DNA from: Apodemus sylvaticus
Taxonomy: Eukaryota; Chordata; Mammalia; Rodentia; Muridae
Direction of reading: 5' to 3'
DNA length: 64,000 nucleotides
NCBI RefSeq assembly: GCF_947179515.1
Contig: NC_067472.1
Location: 163,163,261-163,227,260, forward strand
A model generated the notes under the pieces. It was not told where the DNA came from. It saw only the letters and a list, made by a program, of their open reading frames with translations, and searched no databases. Shown here piece after piece: positions 1-9,879 of this stretch. A program made the translations under genes and the position numbers. Position 1 is the stretch's first letter, and each line of letters begins with the position of its first letter.

Positions 1-275
1 TCAAGCAGTATAGGCTGGCCTTCAATTTGCTATTTAGCTGAGGATAGTCCTGACCTTCTGATCCTTCTGTGTCTGCTTTCGTGCAGCTATATGAAAGGAC
101 CCTGGTAGCTAGTCCAGCCTGAGTCTGATGTGAAATCAACCTCACATCTATAGTGTTGCCATCATTTCCATTGTATACATATGGCCTTCCTTTAAAAAGG
201 ATCTCTTTTTCCTGAATTGATTTTAGCCCTCATACAGAAGTGCACACAAACCTTCCTTGACAATTACGTTGAAAA
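1..275. other. Unique, non-coding duplicated segment
   Basis: Low-complexity-free DNA with no recognisable gene. It recurs at 9603-9880 and, inverted, near 50800-51070. It is the continuation of the unique stretch 8251-9602 of the preceding unit. I see nothing coding in it. Confidence 0.6.
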
Positions 276-1720
276 GGGTTTTCTGCACATCCTCTCCAAC
301 ATGTGCCCTCACCTGTTGTTTTGCTCTTGGCCAATCTGATTGGTGTAAGGTGGAATCTCAAGGTTGTTTTGATTTGCATTTCTCTGATCAATTAAGGACT
401 TTGAACATTTCTTTCTCTGCTTTTCAGTCATTTGAATTCCTCAGTGGTGATATCTCGGTTTAGTTTTGTACCCCATTTGTAACTGAGATGTTAAATGCTT
501 TGGAGATTGGTTTCTTGAGTTCCTAAGATACTTTGGATATCAGTTCTCTAATGGATGTGAGTTTACTGAAGATATTTTTCCCAATCTGTATATTGCTGCT
601 GTTACCATAAAAAAAAATAGTAGTACTGAACATACAGTCCACAAAAGACAAAAGAGTCAATAATTTGAAGTGCCCAAGTGAGGACACCTCAGTCCCACAT
701 GGAAGAGTGAAGACAGGAATCACATTTGGGTTTGGAATAAAGAACCTGGGAGATAAAGTGAACTAATGTGGGGGAGGAGGGGTGGAAGGGGAAGGGGAAT
801 GGGAGAGCCAGAGAGGGGAGCATGATCAATTAATGAGTGAATGAAAGGGACTTTAACTCTGAGGGCCAACAGAAAACAATGAAACAGGAGTCCTTAGGAA
901 ATAGGAGGATGATAGGGACCTCCATAATTCAACAGAAACTTAGGAGGTGAGAGACTTATAATAGGGGCCCTTAGGTGAAATGCCCACCTTAGGGAGAGGG
1001 AATATTTAGAGCCCAACTCCATCAGGAAGATAGGGCATCAAATGAGGGAGAGCTGGGCTATACTGCAGTTAAATCTCTGACCCATAATTGTTTCTGTCAT
1101 AAAGAATTACAGGCATGGAAATGGAGAGGATGCTGAGGAGAAGAAGTTCCAACAACAGGTCCAATGTCGAATCCAGGAGGTTCCAAGGCCTGACACTATT
1201 ACTCAGAATAAGGAGCAGTCACAAAAAGGGACCTTTCCTGACTGCCTTCCAAAAAAATCAAACAAGCAGCTACAAGAGTCAGATGCAGATATTTGCCCCC
1301 AACCAATGGACAGAAGCTGCTGAACCCTGTTGTTGAATTAGAGAAGGCTGAAATAAACTGAAGAGAATGGCAATCCTGTAGGAGGACCGGCACCCTCAAT
1401 CTGGATCTCTAAGTGTTCTCAAACAGTGGCCCACCAAACAGGCTGCATACACGAGCTGATATGAGACCCTCAACTCACATGCAGTAGAGAACCGCCCAGG
1501 TGGTGTTTATTCAGAGATAATGTACCTAACCCTCCAAAGACTGGAAGTCCCGTGGCGTTTAGAGGACAGCTGTGGAGGGGGTGGGGGGGTAGGGACATCC
1601 ACATGGAGAGGGGGATTTGGTGGAGGTATAGAATGTGGAAGAGTCAGAGGATGAACTGTATGGAGAATAAAGAAAGGCGTGTAAAGAAATACATGTATTA
1701 ATTAATAAAAAGGGCAAAGA
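276..1720 (+). mobile_element. Old Lx-like L1 remnant with inverted 5' part
   Basis: Positions 276 to about 612 read as the minus strand of a C-terminal L1 ORF2 piece; reversed, it contains the conserved words for 'QIGKNIFSK' and 'LISDQ'-type text. From about 640 to 1720 the sequence is on the plus strand and resembles the long 3'UTR of rodent Lx-family L1s (words such as cagaagctgctgaaccctgttgttgaatt, purine-rich ggaggtatagaatgtgg, then an A-rich end with attaattaataaaaa). An inverted 5' portion followed by a sense 3' portion is the classic product of twin priming during L1 integration. The same arrangement is present at 9880-11290 and in inverse at 49345-50790; a 3' part alone is at 59759-60290. 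Boundaries are approximate. Confidence 0.7.
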
Positions 1721-1781
1721 TGCAATGAATCTGGTTATGTTGCTATTAGTGCATACTATTATTTGTGTGTTTGTTTGTGTT

Positions 1782-1920
1782 TGGAGACAGAATTTCTCTG
1801 TATAATTCTGGCTTTCCTGGAACTCACTCTGAAGACCACGCTGGCCATCCAACTCACAAATACCCCTGACTCTGCCTCCCAAGTGCTAGGATTAAAGGCC
1901 TGTGACACCAACACCTGCCT
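1782..1920 (-). mobile_element. B1 SINE
   Basis: Reverse strand of a B1 element (7SL-derived SINE): ggagacag, ttcctggaactcactctg, then tctgcctcccaagtgctaggattaaagg, which is the reversed B1 head. A T/TG-rich stretch (1765-1781) is the reversed A tail. It is diverged, consistent with an old insertion shared by all units (11359-11495, 49151-49290 inverted, 60387-60522). Confidence 0.85.
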
Positions 1921-1977
1921 ACTGCTACATTTTCTTATGCATATATTTCCAAAAGAACCAAGGTCATTTCTATGTTT

Positions 1978-2001
1978 TTGTTGTTGTTGTTGTTGTTGTT
2001 G
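1978..2001. repeat. (TTG)n microsatellite
   Basis: About eight TTG repeats. Only 3-4 repeats are present at the same place in unit 2 (near 11555), and (TTTTTG)-like text in unit 4, so the tract expanded after duplication. Confidence 0.8.
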
Positions 2002-2144
2002 TTTATTTCTTCTTCTTTTTTTGTCTGTTTTGATTTGTTGTTGTTTCCCAGGAATCTCCAATATGTTCTCTTTACTGTCTATAGTAACTGACATTCTGAT
2101 AACGTAAATGTAAAAGAGTTGACTGATATTTCAATCCTTTTTTT

Positions 2145-3517
2145 GCCCCTCTCTACATCCTTTTTTTACATTCCAAATGATTTCCCCTTCCTAGGTTCTC
2201 TCCTCCCCATAAATCCCATAAGCCCTCTTCTCTCTGCCTATTCCCCAATGAGCTCTCTCCCACTTCTCTGTTTTGGTAATCCTTCCCCAAAATTGTTGCA
2301 TCAAGCCTTTCCAAGACCAGGGTCCTTTCCTTCCTTCTGCTTGGGAATCAATTGATATGTTAATTGTGTCTTGGGGATTTGAGCTTCTGGGCTAATATCC
2401 ACTTAGCAGTCATTGCATTCGATGTATGTTCTGCTGTGATTGGGTTACCTCTCTTAGGGTGTTATCCTCCAGTTCCAAACATTTGCCTAAGATTTTCATG
2501 AGTTCATTGTTTTGAATTGCTGAGTAGTATTCCATTGTGTAAATACACCACATTTTCTGAATTCATTCCTCCATCGAGGGAAACTTGCTTTCTTTCCAGC
2601 TTCTGGCTATTATAAATAAGGCTGCCATGAACATAGTGGAGCATGTGTCCTTACTGAAATCTGAGGGAATCCACTGGGTTTATGACCAGGAATGGGATAG
2701 CCAGGTCCTCCTCAAGTGTCACAACCTGTGTTTCAGACTGATTTCCAGAGTGGTTGTACCAGATTGCAATCCGACCAGAAGTGGAGGAGTGTTCCTCTTA
2801 CTCCACTTCCTCACCAACACCTGCTGTCTCCTGAGATTTTAATCTTAGCTATTCTGTGAGATGAAATCTCAGAGCTGTTTTGATTTGCATTTCCCTAATG
2901 ACTAAGGATGTTGAGTATTTCTTAAGGTGATTTTCATCCATTTGAAATAGTTCACATGAAAATTTTTTGCTTAGCTCTGTATCCCATTTTTACTGGGGTT
3001 ATTTGGCTCTCTAGAGTCTAGCTTCTTAAGTTCTTTGAATATATTGGATATTAGCCCTCTGTCGGTAGTAGGTTTGGTGAAGATCTTTTCTCAATTTGTT
3101 GGGTGACATTTTATCTGATTGACAGTGTCCTTTGCCTTATAAAAACTTTGTAAATTTATGAGGTCCCATTTGTTAATTCTCAAGCGTTTGGTGTTCTGTT
3201 AAGGAACTTTCCCCCTATGCCCGTGTCCTCATGGGTCTTCCTCACTTTCTTTTCTATTAGTTTCAGTGTGTCTTCATTTATGTGGAGGGCCTTGATCCAC
3301 TTGGAGTTGAGCTTAGTACAAGGAGATAAGAATGGATCCATTTGCATTCTTCTGCATGCTCATCTCCAGTTGAACCAGCACCATTTGTCGGAAAATGCTA
3401 TCTATCAATTTTCCTCTGGGTGGTTTTAGCTCCTTTTTCATAGATCAAGTGACCATGGGTGTGTGGGTACATTTCTGGATCTTCTATTCTATTCCATTGA
3501 CCTACCTGCCTGTCACT
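2145..3517 (-). mobile_element. 5'-truncated L1 fragment 1 (3'UTR and ORF2 C-terminus)
   Basis: Reading the minus strand, this holds the end of ORF2 and the L1 3'UTR. The 3' end lies at the left (acattccaaatgatttcccctt is the reversed L1 tail). It carries many stops and frameshifts, so no protein is possible. It abuts fragment 2 at about 3517, inside the ORF2 word encoding the 'SDRQVDQWNRIEDPEMNPH' region. The empty target site used by L1a/L1b in unit 2 lies at 2500-2513. Equivalent copies: 11705-12071 plus 24038-25065, 47566-48950 (inverted), 52937-53493, 60745-62137. Confidence 0.85.
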
Positions 3518-3719
3518 TCCTCTTTCTTGGGCATCATTTGATGTGTGAATTGTGTCTTGGGTATGCAAAGCTTCTTGGCTAATATCCACTTATCAGTGAG
3601 TGAATACCATGAGTGTTCTTTTGTGACTGGGCTGGCTCACTCAGGATGATAGTCTCCAGTTCCATTCATTTGTTTAAAAATTTCATGAATTCATTATTTT
3701 TAATAGCTGAATAGTACTC

Positions 3720-3764
<45 letters not shown>

Positions 3765-4318
3765 AATTTCTGTATTTATTCCTCCACTGAGGGACATCAG
3801 GCCTCTTTCGAGTTTCTGACTATTATTAATAGGGCTTCTATGAACCTAGTGGAGCATGTGTCCTCATGAAATGCACGATAATCCTCTGGGTATATGCCCA
3901 GGAGTGGTATTGCTGGGTCCTCCAGTAGTATTATGACTAGTTTTCTGAGGAACCACCAGACTGCTTTACTGAGTGGTTGGATTTTATTTTCTTAAACCAC
4001 TTGTAATCTCATCAGAAGTGGAGTAGTCTTGCTCTTTCTCCACCATCTGTGAATAACCTGCCATCTCCTGAATTATAGAGGTGAGATCTCAGGGTTGTTT
4101 TGATTTTCATTTCCCTCATGACTAAGGATCGTGAACATTTCTTTAGGTGCTTTTCAGGCATTTGATATTCCTCAGGTGAGAAATTTTTCTTTAGCTCTAT
4201 GCCCCATTTTTAAATGGGGTTATCCTATACTCTGGAATCTAACTTCATGTATTCTTTGTATATATTGGATATAGGCCCTCTGTCAGATGTAGGATTGGTG
4301 AAGAACTTCCTTATTTTC
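3518..4318 (-). mobile_element. 5'-truncated L1 fragment 2
   Basis: A second L1 3' end begins directly where fragment 1 stops (cttgggcatcatttgatgtg is reversed L1 3'UTR, followed by reversed ORF2 C-terminus). It ends near 4318 in the ORF2 region just after the 'LISNIYKELK' equivalents. It contains a (TA)n tract at 3723-3761. Because the exact fragment1/fragment2 junction recurs in every unit, the pair was duplicated as a block and not inserted repeatedly. Confidence 0.85.
3721..3761. repeat. (TA)n microsatellite inside L1 fragment 2
   Basis: About 19 TA repeats. At the homologous place the other units have GTAT/GATA mixtures (25264-25309), GTAT plus TA (53702-53760), a long interrupted TG/TA tract (62343-62427) and TA in the inverted copy (47282-47347). 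This makes it a fast-evolving marker within the duplication. Confidence 0.9.
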
Positions 4319-5032
4319 AGACCTTAAGGAAATCATTATATAATCAAATTGATTACTACTGTCAGGAAAAAGGATCCATGGACAAATGTATTTAGTATAA
4401 AAATAAAAACAGGGAACATATTTTCAAACAATTGTTGGTTAAATACATTAACTCTTTACTGATGATAAAAGGGCAATTATCTTCAGTTTGGAAAGGGTCT
4501 GGTAGAGCTGAAAAGGGACGAATTGTTTACCTGAGAAAATGGTTTGGAATGGTGTCATTAGGCCATTAAAAATGTCATATATATGTATCTGTTTAAGTGT
4601 ACTTATATATAAATAATTAGATTATATATATAAATATTTGCAGTACTTTCATTAGTTAAAATAAAGGTCAAGACAGTTTTATAAATGCCATTGAGATGAA
4701 ATATTTTTCTTCAATTTTCTTTCCACAAAATGTGGATTAAAAATAATTGAATGTGAATTTAAATATAATTGAATGAACATATAATATATGCATATATGAA
4801 AAATAAAATTTATTTCTCAAACCAATATGCTGAGGACTACTGAAAAACTAAGAGTCTGAGATTTATGTGTGAGCACATATTTGTAAATGAATCTATACAT
4901 TAAAGTAAAGAAGTATATGATCCTTTATTGAGGCACAAATAAACTAGCATAGATGATCTGATTTTATCATACTTGGACTTGAATTCACAATTGATATCTC
5001 AGAAACATTATCGATATTGAATGGCAGGCCTA
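4319..5032. other. AT-rich unique spacer without a gene
   Basis: Strongly AT-rich, with several tatatata words. No ORF of note, no SINE or L1 recognised. Conserved between units at 25881-26572, 54346-55032 and 62986-63703. It may be the original host DNA flanking the retrocopy. No function is visible. Confidence 0.55.
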
Positions 5033-5240
5033 AAAGTATTTTTTTGGATATTTTCTTTATTTATCTTTCAAATGTTTTCCCCGTTCCAGGTCTCCCCCAT
5101 ACCATCCCCACTGCCCTTGACTTTAGGAGGTGCACCCCAACCAATCCATTCCCATTCTCCCACCCTGCCATTCCCTTACACTAGAAAATGGAACATTCTC
5201 ATGTCTGAGAACCTTTCCTCCCATTGATGATCAGCATAAG
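5033..5240 (-). mobile_element. L1 3'UTR piece fused to RBBP6 retrocopy A
   Basis: On the minus strand this is about 200 bp of L1 3'UTR running from the text around gatcatcaatgggaggaaagg to the terminal aaataaagaaaatatcc plus A run. It has the same orientation as RBBP6, whose coding sequence stops abruptly where this piece starts. The same junction is found at 26775-26785, 55226-55236 and 63910-63918. Confidence 0.75.
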
Positions 5241-6775
5241 ATTCTTCCCTTTACTGGTCCCATGAAAATTCTCACAGCCCTTGTCTCTTGATTTTGGATT
5301 ATCTTTTGGATTGTGATTGTCTCTTCTTGAAAGCTGTCTGGATAGTTGCCACCTAGATGTCTCTTTCCGTGACTTTTTGCAATAGCATAGTCTTCTCTGC
5401 GCCTTCTTGTGAAGGGTGAATTTCTGATATTGAGGTAGGTAAACGTCTCTCTAGAGAAAAGAATTCTCAGTTGGCAGATGGTCTAAGCTGCACATCCATT
5501 GCATACCATTTGGTACTTGTCAAACCACTCAAGGAATATCCTCTCCCATCCCTGGTAGTGTTCATTCTCAAATGAGTCTGTAAAACTGTCAGTCTGCCCA
5601 CATTACACTTTGATGTTATGCATAAGGGGATGTAACGTCCCTAATTATAGGAAAACAATCACCCCCTTTTTCACCTTGAGGTAATTTGCTTTTAGTGGGA
5701 GACAGTCCCCTAAATGTTTGAGGCGATCTAGACTCTGAGTGGTATGGACTATATAGAGGTGACCTTGACCTAGATCTTTGGTATCCATGAGTTCTGGACG
5801 GTGAACAGTAATTGATGCTCTCTTCTACCCCCCTCCTGGGGTATTGGGGTGACCTTGAAGAGGAGCTAGAATGTGAGAATCTGAAGGACCTAGAGCAAGA
5901 AGTTGAGCCTGTTGAGGCAGACCTTGACTTCGTGTACATGTGTGAACTTCTTAAATATGATGACCCTTTATAGTGTGATTTAGATTCTTCCTTTAGTAGT
6001 CCTTGCACTCTATAAGATTCTTCTCTGGACAAAGAAGGTGCCTGTTTTGTAGGGACCATATTTGAATGGGGAGTCTGTACCTCTTTTGTATTGGCAGGAG
6101 CTGGGGGAAACGCTGGACGAGGCACACTGTATCCTGCTCGTGGAGGCTGACCAGGAGGAAACTGAAGAGAAAACTTTAGGTGAGGTACACCTGGAGGAAG
6201 AGGTAGTGTCTGTGGAGGAGGCAGGTACAAAGGAGCTTGTGGAACAGGCAAAAAGCCTGGGGTTGCTGGTAGTGATGGGCCTTGAGTCCTCTGTGATCTT
6301 TCACTGTTATGTTTCCTTTGGATTATTTGTCGGTAAAAGCTTCTTTCTCCTCTTCTAATTTGCTGTGGTGGAGAAACCTAAGCTTGTGGGAATGTTCCCA
6401 ACCTGGTCGACCAAGACCTGAACCAGCCTTTCTTCTTACTGTTCCAGATGAAAGGACTAGCACATGGCAAAGCTTTTCTTCCATAATAGCAGTTGAAGAG
6501 GCACCTTTGGAATGCCCTGATGTAAGTGCAGGAGCCTGTAATGATTTACTATCAGAATCCAGAAGGGGTCCATCGAATTTTTCTGAATGGACTGATGTTG
6601 ATACTATTGCAGTTATATCAGGTACTGGAGCCAGGGGAGAAGATGTATTTCCAGGCACAGAAGGAGCCAAGGAAGATGGATTTGAAGTTAATGAAGATAT
6701 GGAGCTAGTTGGGTGAGCTGAGGAAGATGTCACTGGAATCAGAGGATCGTGCTGTCCTGATATGGGAAACCTCAA
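5241..6775 (-). pseudogene. Rbbp6-ps: RBBP6 retro-pseudogene copy A (3' half only)
   Basis: RBBP6 is a nuclear multidomain E3 ubiquitin ligase (DWNN, CCHC zinc knuckle, RING, proline-rich and RS regions) that binds p53 and Rb and takes part in mRNA 3' processing. This copy is intronless and covers only the region after the RING domain. From right to left: a Ser/Pro-rich stretch (6775 to about 6300), a proline-rich stretch (about 6250-6050, words LYLPPPQTLPLPPGVPH) and the RS region (about 5990-5690, SRSRSPLYSPYHSESRSPQ). A frame-broken tail follows, matching the downstream 'NIRNSPFTR..REDY' and 'LGGNYP' text up to about 5245. A 211-codon stretch (6251-5616) remains open, but its ends are a frameshift and a stop. 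The 5' half was removed by the deletion at 6775, and the 3' end is replaced by L1 3'UTR. It is not expected to make RBBP6. Confidence 0.85.
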
Positions 6776-6832
6776 CCAGCATGTAATAAGGAAGAAATGG
6801 AAAATCTTTTGGAATGTAAATAAAGAATATAA
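6776..6832 (+). mobile_element. Remnant of L1d 3' end with 17-bp L1 filler
   Basis: Positions 6776-6792 (ccagcatgtaataagga) equal 34878-34894 inside L1d ORF2. The text from about 6793 equals the L1d 3' end (tggaaaatctttt..gaatgtaaataaagaatat, 35351-35385). All that survives of the plus-strand L1d of unit 2 is therefore this short patchwork. Confidence 0.75.
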
Positions 6833-6843
6833 TAGATAGAGAG

Positions 6844-6876
<33 letters not shown>

Positions 6877-6921
6877 TAGAGAGATAGAGAGATAGAGAGA
6901 TAGAGAGATAGAGAGATAGAG

Positions 6922-6990
<69 letters not shown>
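6833..6990 (+). repeat. (GATA)n / (GAGATA)n microsatellite from an L1 A-tail
   Basis: About 158 bp of GATA and GAGATA repeats directly after an L1 3' end. The same L1 tail in unit 2 is an (AAAT)n tract (35399-35462), so the two copies evolved different repeats from one A-rich tail. The long open frame across it on the minus strand (poly YLSI) is an artefact of the repeat. Confidence 0.9.
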
Positions 6991-6991
<1 letters not shown>

Positions 6992-7204
6992 AGGAATTTC
7001 AAGCCCTGATCCATAGACTTCGTGCTGCCCTTGAGAGAATCTAATCAAAGGAGGAATTTGTGTCTCTGGGAAACAGCCATTCAAAAGGATGTGCTGGAGC
7101 TCTTCTTATTTCCTCAGAGACATTGTTTACTGGATTTACTGACACACTGAGGAGTAAGCATTAAAGTATTCCAGAAATATCCTCTTCATAGACATATGTT
7201 TTTA

Positions 7205-7292
7205 ACCCTTTTGGTTTTGTGGCCTCAAACTCACAGAGATCTGCCTGCCTCTGCTTTCTGGTGCTGGGATTAAAGGCTGGTGCCTCTAGTGA
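7205..7292 (-). mobile_element. B1 SINE fragment
   Basis: Reversed B1 head: cctcaaactcacagagatctgcctgcctctg, then ctggtgctgggattaaaggc. Only about 85 bp are kept. The same fragment is at 35685-35760. Confidence 0.75.
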
Positions 7293-7675
7293 TGTTGAAA
7301 TCAGACAACATTGTGTAAGACCTGGTTCCCACTTTCACCACGTAAGTACTGTGTATGGAACTACGATTGTCATGGTTAGCAGCAAGGGCGAATACAATGC
7401 CCTAGTTTTGAATTCCCTTAGTATCTATATTTTATGCTTTATATCAGATAAGGGTGACCTTAATTTTTAGATTTTTAGAAAAAATCCTGAAGTGAGGGCT
7501 TTCATTGAATTCCTTCCACTGTTAGATTACTTATTTAGTTTGCAAGAAATTCTGTATGATACAACTGTTCCCTTGATACATCCCACATGTTAACAATTAT
7601 AAGGAATTCAAAGCAGGAATTCAGTGCAAGATAAAGAGTTGTATATGAGGTAGCAAACTCTAGAGTAACAGACTC

Positions 7676-7680
7676 TTTCT

Positions 7681-7728
<48 letters not shown>

Positions 7729-7739
7729 TTTCTCTCTCA
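7676..7739. repeat. (CT)n microsatellite
   Basis: A nearly pure CT tract of about 60 bp. The unit 2 counterpart (36139-36202) is shorter and more interrupted. Confidence 0.9.
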
Positions 7740-8061
7740 TATAAAGGCAAAACATATTTTTAATCTATATATTGTACTTACATACTTGGGATTTATTATA
7801 TCCAGAGACATCTGATTCTGAATAGAATGTTCAAGTGTCCAAAGTTGCTCAGTCCAGAAGGTTCAGTGTCTCAGCTGGTCTTCAGTAGACACTGGAATCC
7901 CAACAAAACAGGCTCTATTGTCAGAGAAGAAGTCCAGATGCCATCAAGTCAAGAGCAGAGGGCAAATGTTTCCTCCTTCCATGTCCTATCTATTTAAATT
8001 GACAGAAGAGGTTGTGACCAAAACAAAGGGTGTGACCTCTTACCGTAAGGTTCAGATTAAG

Positions 8062-8250
8062 AGGGCAGAAATATCACTCAGTAGTTAGGATCACTTGGAT
8101 GCTCTTACAGAAGACCTGGCTTCAATTCCCAGCAACCACATGGCAGCTCTCAACGACCTATAACTCCAATTTCAGAGGAATCTGACACTCTCACTACAGA
8201 CATTGATACAGGCAAAAACCCAATGCAAATGAAATAAATAAGATGAAAAT
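8062..8250 (+). mobile_element. B2-type SINE
   Basis: Contains ttcaattcccagcaaccacatgg, the diagnostic B2 core, preceded by a diverged tRNA-like head (atcactcagtagttaggatcac) and followed by an A-rich end (gaaataaataag). The counterpart at 36515-36640 lacks the central part. Confidence 0.75.
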
Positions 8251-9602
8251 TTCCAAAAAAAATCTAGAATAGAAGTATATCTTCCTCCTTTAAATTAGGT
8301 AGAAAAACCACTCTCCGGTATGCTCTCCATTTTTGAATTTTAGTTCATTCAGTGGAGATGTAATCAAGTTGATAACCAAGAATAGCCATTACAGACATCC
8401 TATGTCTGCCTGAACTATATAGAGAAGTTGAGTCTAGCCTGCTTCATGAGACTCTCATAGGAGCAAAGGAAAGATAGAAAGCTTGGCCTACTGAAAGCTA
8501 AAGTCTTAAGTAGACCCTACATTAAAACAGGAGAGTTAGTTAGGAAATACAAGGGACAGGAAAAGAGAATAGGCTCCTCCTTGTTCTCTTGATTTGTTTC
8601 TCTTGCCCAGCAGCTGATATCCAGGGTTTCAGGATAGTCATCCAGGCCTGGGTATGGCCCTCACACATTCCTGTGGCCCTTAGACAAACTCCTTCCTATA
8701 AGCCTTCTCTCTCAGGTCATCTTGATTTCCTGCTCATTGAATAAACTCTCTAACTTTGCTGCTCTCTGATTTACAGTATTCTACTCTGTGCTGGACCTCC
8801 TTGAACCCTGGGACTGGGATACAGCTCAGCTGTAAGCAGCATGCTTGCCCCTCTTCCTAGAGTCTCATGTGCTTCCAAGAACCCACTTGGCAGCTCATAA
8901 ATGTAGAATGTAATTCAAATCCCCAAGAAGGGTCAGCAGCCTCCATGAATGGAAGTGAAAGGAACTAGATGTTGTTCAGTCCCACAAGACAAGGAGGCAA
9001 AGAAGAGGGTCTCAACTTACTTTCTTTTGATTAAAATTCCCATACATCTATGGTCTTAATTCTTATTTTATCTTTCAGCTACACTTTTTGGTTAGTATTT
9101 TTTTAATTTTCAATTTGAAGTATTATTTTCATTTTTACATTGTTGTTGGTGTTTAGTTTTATTTTATTGTGAACAACATTCATGTGTACTTTTATCAGAA
9201 TTGCTCATAAACTCATTAAGACCTACATGGGATCTTAAAGTGCCTCTGAGATAGGATGGTATCCTGTTATCAAGTGTGGCAGTGCACCTATGTAGCAGTA
9301 AGACTGTTATTGAGTATGTCATTCAGGTCTTCTCTATCTTGTGTTTGACCAGCTGATTTCTTTTTTGCAGAAAGCTGTTTTAAAATTGTGATTTTCTTGA
9401 CATGGTTTTATCTTTGCCTATTGGTATATCATGCATTTTGTGTGTTAGAAATAAATTAAATATCTATATTTCTTGAAGGGAGCTCCTAATTGTTTTAGAA
9501 TTAATCTAAATGAAGATCTTTGCCATAGGAAAGTTGTTGAATTTCTTAGGCCTTGCTTTTTGTTTGTACACTTTAATGATTTTCCCTATGGGATAAAGTG
9601 CC
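8251..9602. other. Unique segment with a diverged B2-like SINE
   Basis: No gene. At about 8805-8930 the text gggatacagctcagctgtaagcagcatgcttgcc followed by ccaagaacccacttggcagctcataaatg resembles an old B2/B3-type SINE on the plus strand. The inverted copy (51760-51870) resembles B2 more closely. The rest is unassigned; it is shared, inverted, with 50800-52316. Confidence 0.5.
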
Positions 9603-9879
9603 TCAAGCAGTATAGGCTGGTCTTCAATTTGCTATTTAGCTGAGGATAGTCCTGAATTTCTGATCCTTCTGTGTCTGCTCTCATGCAGCTATATGAAATC
9701 ACCCTGGTAGCTAGTCCAGCCTGAGTCTGATGTGAAATCAACCTCACATCTATAGTGTTGCCCTCATTTCCATTGTATACATTTGGCCTTCCTTTAAAAA
9801 TGATTTATCTTTTTCCTGAATTGATTTTAGCTCTCATACATAAATGCACTCAAACCTTCCTTGACAATTACTTTGAAAA

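Larger units (their letters stand above)
6991..8061. other. Unique non-coding segment with B1 piece and CT repeat
   Basis: Shared with 35463-36514 of unit 2. It contains a B1 fragment (7205-7292) and a CT microsatellite (7676-7739). No gene was recognised. Confidence 0.6.
1..9602 (+). repeat. Amplicon unit 1 (direct orientation, internally deleted)
   Basis: The sequence at 1 restarts at 9603 with the same words (tcaagcagtataggctgg), so 1-9602 is one period of a tandem duplication. Order inside: unique DNA, Lx-like L1, B1, two L1 fragments, AT-rich spacer, L1 3'UTR, RBBP6 retrocopy A, L1 tail, unique DNA with B1 and B2 pieces. Compared with unit 2 it lacks the 5' half of RBBP6 and nearly all of the plus-strand L1d, lost at a junction near 6775. 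It also has the empty target site (2500-2513) where unit 2 carries L1a and L1b. Confidence 0.85.

Noticed and set aside
1559..2107. Several overlapping frames of about 110 codons around 1559-2107
   Set aside because: They cross an Lx 3'UTR, a B1 and a TTG repeat on both strands; none resembles a protein.
6062..6716. Plus-strand acidic frames (98 and 135 codons) repeated in each unit
   Set aside because: They are the antisense of RBBP6 proline/serine-rich coding text (Pro and Ser codons read backwards give Gly, Glu, Arg). Their recurrence follows from duplication of the pseudogene.
6323..7084. 253-codon minus-strand open frame rich in YLSI repeats
   Set aside because: It is a read-through of the GATA microsatellite into RBBP6 pseudogene text; the repeat has no stops in that frame. 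No start context or conserved protein.
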